Assembly: GCA_031371805.1 (NCBI GenBank)
Contig: JANMKB010000029.1
Coordinates: 1 to 19,898 of the forward strand
Direction of reading: 5' to 3'
Length of the DNA: 19,898 bases
Source: JAFDVL01 sp031371805
GTDB taxonomy: Bacteria; Acidobacteriota; Blastocatellia; RBC074
Of this stretch, positions 16,341 through 19,898 are shown piece after piece (position 1 is the stretch's first letter; each line of letters starts with the position of its first letter). Under the pieces are notes generated by a model. It saw nothing but the letters and a program-made list of their open reading frames with translations, ran no database searches and was not told the origin of the DNA. Both the position numbers and the translations under genes were made by a program.

Positions 16341-16370
16341 AACACTCGGCTCGCTACGAGGTGTTTTTTT
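16341..16370 (+). terminator. Rho-independent terminator with no gene upstream on its strand
   Basis: AACACTCG (16341-16348) pairs with CGA-G-GTGTT (16357-16365, one bulged G) around an 8-nt loop and runs into seven T residues (16364-16370). The orientation is plus. No plus-strand coding region ends within 1.2 kb upstream, which supports a non-coding transcript. Confidence 0.7.
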
Positions 16371-16468
16371 CTCTCTACACAATTAAAAATTGATCTCAGA
16401 CAAGGATGATGTTAATGGTTAAGTCTTAATAACGTCAACTCTGGCAGGCAACAGATTTACATTTATCA

Positions 16469-16951
16469 ATGAGGTCAATTTTGCAGTCAAAAATAGTCAG
16501 ACAACAATTATCAGGAGTGGTTTTGCTGCTGCTGTTTGCCGTTGGGATTTTCCCCGCCTGCCGCTCCAGTGTGAAGCACGGCGAAGTGTCAGAGCCAACC
16601 CGCCGTGAAGCCGCAGCCGCACAAGCATCTTCGTTATCATCTGCGACGAAAATTGTTCATCCTGAAATTGGTTTTCGCACGCGGCAAAAATTTGCTGAGC
16701 ATTATCAAAAGCACGGGCGCGAATTCGGTTCCCTTTCAAAGGAAGAATATTTACAGCAGGCACAGGCTGTACGAGATGCTCCGGTCGGTGGCGATATTCT
16801 CGAAGTCGTGCGCGGTGACGGGACAATTTCGCGCTTTGATCGTCAGTCCGGGATTTTTATCGCGTTTGATCATGACCTGACCATTCGTACCTGTTTCAAG
16901 CCGAACGACGGCGAGCAATATTTCAAACGACAACTTAATAAAGAACATTAA
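16469..16951 (+). CDS. Small exported protein with BECR (barnase/EndoU-like) RNase toxin-type domain
   Basis: This 160-residue protein has a hydrophobic signal segment (16-30) ending IFPAC, so it is secreted or, with C31 as a non-canonical lipobox cysteine, lipid-anchored. An Ala/Ser-rich spacer (35-63) leads to a compact basic domain (64-156). Its order of motifs is FAEHYQKHGREFG (75-87), KEEYLQQA (91-98), GDILEVVRGDGTISRFD (108-124), a hydrophobic strand IFIAFD and IRTCFKP (139-145). This matches what I recall of C-terminal toxin domains of polymorphic toxins of the barnase-EndoU-ColicinE5/D-RelE (BECR) class. Candidate catalytic residues are H78/H82, R115, R122 and T141. Unlike those giant toxins it stands alone, like barnase. 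The next gene starts 4 nt after its stop. No clear Shine-Dalgarno precedes the ATG. RNase activity is inferred from the pattern only. Confidence 0.6.
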   Translation: MRSILQSKIVRQQLSGVVLLLLFAVGIFPACRSSVKHGEVSEPTRREAAAAQASSLSSATKIVHPEIGFRTRQKFAEHYQKHGREFGSLSKEEYLQQAQAVRDAPVGGDILEVVRGDGTISRFDRQSGIFIAFDHDLTIRTCFKPNDGEQYFKRQLNKEH

Positions 16952-16955
16952 TTTT

Positions 16956-17354
16956 ATGAGCGATCCTGTACGTGATTATTTGCAAAAAAAAGGCTGCCCT
17001 GACCATGTTATTAATGGCGGCCTGGCGGGACTTGTCGAAACCTGGGAAGGCATTGTCGAAGCCGTCGCCGAAGGTTACAGCCTGGGGCTTGACGATTATC
17101 TGAACGACCTCGACGTGCGCCAGTTGCTGGAAGAATCCCTGGCGGTAGCTACAGCCACTGAGAAAAATAAATTGCTTGATCACGTTAACGAAGCGGATGA
17201 TTCGTTCAAAGCCCTGGTGACTGCAACTGAACAATGTTTGTGGGGTAATAAAGTTGCGAAAAAAAAAGGTTGGACGCCGAAAAAAAACTGGTGGTATTTC
17301 AATCGCCCGCTTATTGCCGGTGAGGATTTACTGGCAGAATTGACGGTTAGGTGA
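16956..17354 (+). CDS. Putative immunity (inhibitor) protein for the upstream nuclease-like protein
   Basis: This 132-residue protein has no signal peptide or membrane segment and so is cytoplasmic. The first 85 residues are helical and acidic, with LGLDDYLNDLDVRQLLEE and HVNEADDSFKAL, and the rest is Lys/Trp-rich (KKKGWTPKKNWWYFNRP). I do not recognise a named family. Size, acidity, lack of export signal and a 4-nt gap after a basic exported nuclease-like protein fit the toxin-then-immunity order known from contact-dependent and polymorphic toxin systems. The absence of a clear Shine-Dalgarno suggests translational coupling to the upstream gene. The function is inferred from context, and an unrelated housekeeping role cannot be excluded. 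Confidence 0.6.
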   Translation: MSDPVRDYLQKKGCPDHVINGGLAGLVETWEGIVEAVAEGYSLGLDDYLNDLDVRQLLEESLAVATATEKNKLLDHVNEADDSFKALVTATEQCLWGNKVAKKKGWTPKKNWWYFNRPLIAGEDLLAELTVR

Positions 17355-17356
17355 CA

Positions 17357-17436
17357 GTCCAGGAAACTTTAGTTTGTTGAGGTTTCGCAACAGAGACATA
17401 GTTGCCGGGAAGGCAACAAACTAAAGTTTCCTGGAC
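17357..17436. repeat. Perfect 23-bp inverted repeat with 34-nt loop
   Basis: The arms at 17357-17379 and 17414-17436 are exactly complementary, beginning GTCCAGGAAAC and ending GTTTCCTGGAC. The loop contains a second small hairpin, GCAAC (17387-17391) with GTTGC (17401-17405). It sits between convergent genes ending at 17354 and 17452 and could stop transcription, but there is no T tract. The length and perfection suggest a REP/MITE-like mobile palindrome. Confidence 0.8.
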
Positions 17437-17451
17437 ATTTACGTGCCTAAG

Positions 17452-19581
17452 TTATTTCGTAATTCCCATCTGCCCCAGGATAAACGCATAATCAAAGGCC
17501 GTATCCTTCAGCCGATCATAACGCCCCGAAGCGCCACCGTGACCGCCGGGTTCCAGCTTGGTTTTGAAGAGCAATAAATTTTTGTCAGTCTTCAGCGCCC
17601 GCAACTTCGCCACATATTTCATCGGTTCCCAATACATCACCTGACTGTCGTTCAGCGATGTCCTGATCAGCATAATTGGATAGTCTTTCGCCTCGATGTT
17701 GTCGTAGGGCGAATAGGATTTCATGTAATCGTAAGCAGCTTTTTTGTTGGGGTTACCCCATTCCAAATATTCGCCGACGGTTAAGGGCAGCGTTGCGTCC
17801 AGCATCGTGTTCATCACGTCTACGAATGGGACGTATGAAACTACGACCTTGAATAAATCGGGTCGCATATTTGCCACAGCGCCCATCAACAGGCCGCCGG
17901 CGCTGCCACCGCTGATAATTAGTTTGTCTTTGTCGGTATATTTTTCTTTGACCAGATGCTCAGCACAGGCAATAAAATCGGTGAAGGTATTTTTCTTCAC
18001 CATCATTTTTCCAGCATCGTGCCAGGGCTTGCCCAAATCTCCACCGCCGCGAATATGCGCGATGGCATAAATAAACCCTCGATCCAGCAGGCTCAACCGC
18101 GTAGAGGAAAAATTCACATCGCTGGAAATTCCATAAGAACCATAACCGGTCAAATACAAGGGAGCAGAGCCATCGCGCTTGGGGCCTTTTTTGTAAACCA
18201 GCGAGATTGGGACTTTGGTTCCATCGGTTGCGGTCGCGTATATCCGCTCTGAGTCATACAGCTTCTGATCGTAACCGCCCAATACCTCTTCCTGTTTGAG
18301 TAGCTTTCGCTGGCGTGTTTTTAAGTCGTAAGCAAAAACTGAGTTGGGTGTGACGAGGGATAAATAGCCAAACCGAAATTTCGTGGTTTTGTACTCTGCG
18401 TTGATGTTTGCAGAGGCATCGTACACTGGTTCAGGGAAAGTAATATAATGCGATTCGTCCGAACTCAAATCAGTGATTTTCATTTTATTCAGAGCGTTTT
18501 CTCGTTCGTAAACAACATAGTGATCGGCAAACATATCAATGTCTTCAATCATCACATCAGGACGGTTAGGAATAAGTTCCTGCCAGTTCTTTTTGCTCGG
18601 ATCAGCAACAGGAGCGGTGACTACTCTGAAAGTTCGGCCTTTGTCGTTGGTGCGAATGTAAAATAACTTGCCCTGATGATCGGGATAATATTCGTGACCT
18701 TCCTCACGCGCCAGCAGCAATTTTAATTTCTCATTTGGTTTATCTGCGGGAAGGTATCTGACCTCTGAAGTAGTAGAGCTGGCGACGTAAAGAAAGATGT
18801 AACCCCGGCTCCGTGTACGACCTCCACCTATGCGATAGAGTTCATCTTTTTCTTCATAAACTAATTCGCTTTTACCGCCCAGAGTATGACGATAAAATTT
18901 GTCAGAACGTTTTGTGGTGGCATCTTCAGTGACATAAAATAAAGTTTTGTTATCGTTCGCCCAGTTAACCGAAGTCACTCTTTCCGCAGTGTCCGGCAGT
19001 AATTGCCCGGTGCGTAAATCTTTAATGTAAAGCTTGTATTGCCTGAATCCTGTTGTATCAGTGGAATAAGCCAATAAGTTTCCATCATCGCTAACCTGCA
19101 ACGAGCCAAGCGAGAAAAATGGTAAGCCTTTTGCCATCTCATTGGCGTCAATTAATACTTCCTCTTTCGCTTTCAAGCTACCTTTTTTGCGGCATTGAAT
19201 AGAGTATTGTTTACCCTGTTCAGTGCGCGTGTAGTAATAATAACCGTCTTTAGGATAAGGTGCAGTCACATCAGTTTCTTTAATCCGACCGAGCATTTCT
19301 TTGTACAACGAATCCTGAAAAGCGGCGGTCGTTTTCATGTTCACTTCGGTATAATCATTTTCCGCTTTCAGATAATTAATAACTTCAGGGTTTAGTATTT
19401 CTTTACCGGACGAATCTTTGATAAATTTTTCGCGCATCCAGAAGTAATTATCAACCAGCGTATCACCGTGAATAGTTTTAGTTTTGGGTACTTTTTTAGC
19501 TACGGGCGGAGTTTGTGACATAGTTTGATTAGTTCCTGTGAAAATAATAGTAAGTAAAATCAGGGCTGAGAGTAAGCGCAT
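17452..19581 (-). CDS. ptrB: Oligopeptidase B (S9A prolyl oligopeptidase family), exported
   Basis: This 709-residue serine peptidase cleaves short peptides, in characterised oligopeptidase B after Arg or Lys. A signal peptide (MRLLSALILLTIIFTGTNQT) suggests a periplasmic or surface location. The N-terminal two thirds form the seven-bladed propeller that excludes folded proteins. The C-terminal alpha/beta-hydrolase has the triad S560 in GGSAGG, D645 in LNDSQ and H681 in GGHGGASGR. LTGYGSYG, AHIRGGGDLG and EWGNPN are further family signatures and favour oligopeptidase B over prolyl oligopeptidase. AAAGGA lies about 9 nt before the ATG and overlaps the stop of the upstream M20 gene, pointing to one operon for peptide degradation. 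Confidence 0.93.
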   Translation of the reverse strand: MRLLSALILLTIIFTGTNQTMSQTPPVAKKVPKTKTIHGDTLVDNYFWMREKFIKDSSGKEILNPEVINYLKAENDYTEVNMKTTAAFQDSLYKEMLGRIKETDVTAPYPKDGYYYYTRTEQGKQYSIQCRKKGSLKAKEEVLIDANEMAKGLPFFSLGSLQVSDDGNLLAYSTDTTGFRQYKLYIKDLRTGQLLPDTAERVTSVNWANDNKTLFYVTEDATTKRSDKFYRHTLGGKSELVYEEKDELYRIGGGRTRSRGYIFLYVASSTTSEVRYLPADKPNEKLKLLLAREEGHEYYPDHQGKLFYIRTNDKGRTFRVVTAPVADPSKKNWQELIPNRPDVMIEDIDMFADHYVVYERENALNKMKITDLSSDESHYITFPEPVYDASANINAEYKTTKFRFGYLSLVTPNSVFAYDLKTRQRKLLKQEEVLGGYDQKLYDSERIYATATDGTKVPISLVYKKGPKRDGSAPLYLTGYGSYGISSDVNFSSTRLSLLDRGFIYAIAHIRGGGDLGKPWHDAGKMMVKKNTFTDFIACAEHLVKEKYTDKDKLIISGGSAGGLLMGAVANMRPDLFKVVVSYVPFVDVMNTMLDATLPLTVGEYLEWGNPNKKAAYDYMKSYSPYDNIEAKDYPIMLIRTSLNDSQVMYWEPMKYVAKLRALKTDKNLLLFKTKLEPGGHGGASGRYDRLKDTAFDYAFILGQMGITK

Positions 19582-19595
19582 AATAAATAATCCTT

Positions 19596-19898
19596 TTACT
19601 GTTCGTTTCGATCCAGATAATCCAATAACACATTAGACATCACTTTGACCCCAATTACCAAAGCTTCTTCGTCAGCCTCAAATTCGGCAGTGTGAATCAT
19701 CGCCGTAATTCCTTTGCTCGTATTCCCGACGCCTAAAAAATAAAAGAAGCCGGGCACAACTTTTTGATAGAGCGAAAAATCCTCAGCGCCCATTTGCGGC
19801 AGCGGAGTTTTGATGTTCGTTGCGCCAATGATGCGTTTGATGGTGGGCAAAGTCGCTTCGACTAATTTCGGATCGTTGTATGTTACCGGATTATTTCT
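19596..19898 (-). CDS. M20-family amidohydrolase/carboxypeptidase, C-terminal 100 residues (cut by window)
   Basis: The frame is open to the right edge, so the N-terminus and most of the enzyme lie outside. The visible part has GAEDFSLYQ, which carries a conserved metal-binding Glu of M20D enzymes, PGFFYFLG, and IHTAEFEADEEAL with the late conserved His. This is the C-terminal catalytic region of metal-dependent amidohydrolases that hydrolyse N-acyl amino acids, indole-auxin-type conjugates or dipeptides. The exact substrate cannot be told from this fragment. An internal TTG at 19850 is not the start. The stop lies 14 bp before the oligopeptidase B start on the same strand, so the pair is probably co-transcribed with this gene first. 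Confidence 0.88.
   Translation of the reverse strand, partial: RNNPVTYNDPKLVEATLPTIKRIIGATNIKTPLPQMGAEDFSLYQKVVPGFFYFLGVGNTSKGITAMIHTAEFEADEEALVIGVKVMSNVLLDYLDRNEQ

Larger units (their letters stand above)
15907..16468. other. Gene-free 560-bp stretch containing a candidate small RNA locus
   Basis: No convincing protein gene is present. A 64-codon minus-strand frame across 15944-16138 is Pro/Arg-rich and lies inside a palindromic structure, so it was rejected. The stretch holds a sigma-54-like site (16033-16048), a stem-forming element (16067-16141), three copies of AGCCTTCCA (16187-16285) and a plus-strand rho-independent terminator (16341-16370) with no plus-strand gene ending upstream of it within 1.2 kb. 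This layout is best explained by a non-coding transcript of roughly 300 nt. Confidence 0.5.

Noticed and set aside
17357..17436. Terminal inverted repeats of an insertion sequence
   Set aside because: Only 34 nt lie between the arms, with no room for a transposase, and no target-site duplication was seen.

Overview
The window looks like chromosomal DNA from a Gram-negative, soil-type bacterium. The best guess is an Acidobacteriota member such as Blastocatellia. That guess rests on long hybrid histidine kinases, a large exported Asp-box (BNR/sortilin-like) protein, a tandem pair of PilT ATPases, an exported oligopeptidase B and GC content that looks balanced by eye. There is no rRNA or protein marker that fixes the taxon. 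I see no tRNA, rRNA, CRISPR array, transposase or integrase.

Layout. (1) Positions 3-8144, plus strand: three consecutive hybrid histidine kinases with near-identical kinase cores but different sensor ends, followed by an NtrC-type sigma-54 activator, closed by a perfect bidirectional terminator at 8164-8200. (2) 8234-10546, minus: an exported Asp-box propeller protein. (3) 10825-13275, plus: two paralogous PilT-family ATPases. (4) 13490-13984: RecX. (5) 14057-15121: an exported protein of unknown function that overlaps the end of a convergent Sir2 deacylase gene (15118-15870). (6) 15907-16468: a gap without a convincing gene. It holds a sigma-54-like promoter, a long stem structure, a repeated 9-mer and a plus-strand rho-independent terminator, which together suggest an unannotated small RNA. 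(7) 16469-17354: a two-gene unit that looks like a small exported barnase-like (BECR-fold) nuclease with its immunity protein. (8) 17357-17436: a perfect 23-bp inverted repeat. (9) 17452-19898, minus: oligopeptidase B and, 14 bp upstream, the C-terminus of an M20 amidohydrolase, probably one peptide-degradation operon.

How the parts may work together. The three kinases probably feed a shared phosphorelay whose output could be the NtrC-type regulator encoded directly after them. That regulator keeps the GAFTGA loop, so it should act at sigma-54 promoters. One sigma-54-like site is visible in the 15907-16468 gap, ahead of the candidate RNA. The PilT pair implies retractile type IV pili. The most novel-looking items are the secreted toxin/immunity pair, the candidate RNA upstream of it, the first kinase's receiver with Asn in place of the phospho-acceptor Asp, and the second PilT, which has lost a His-box histidine.
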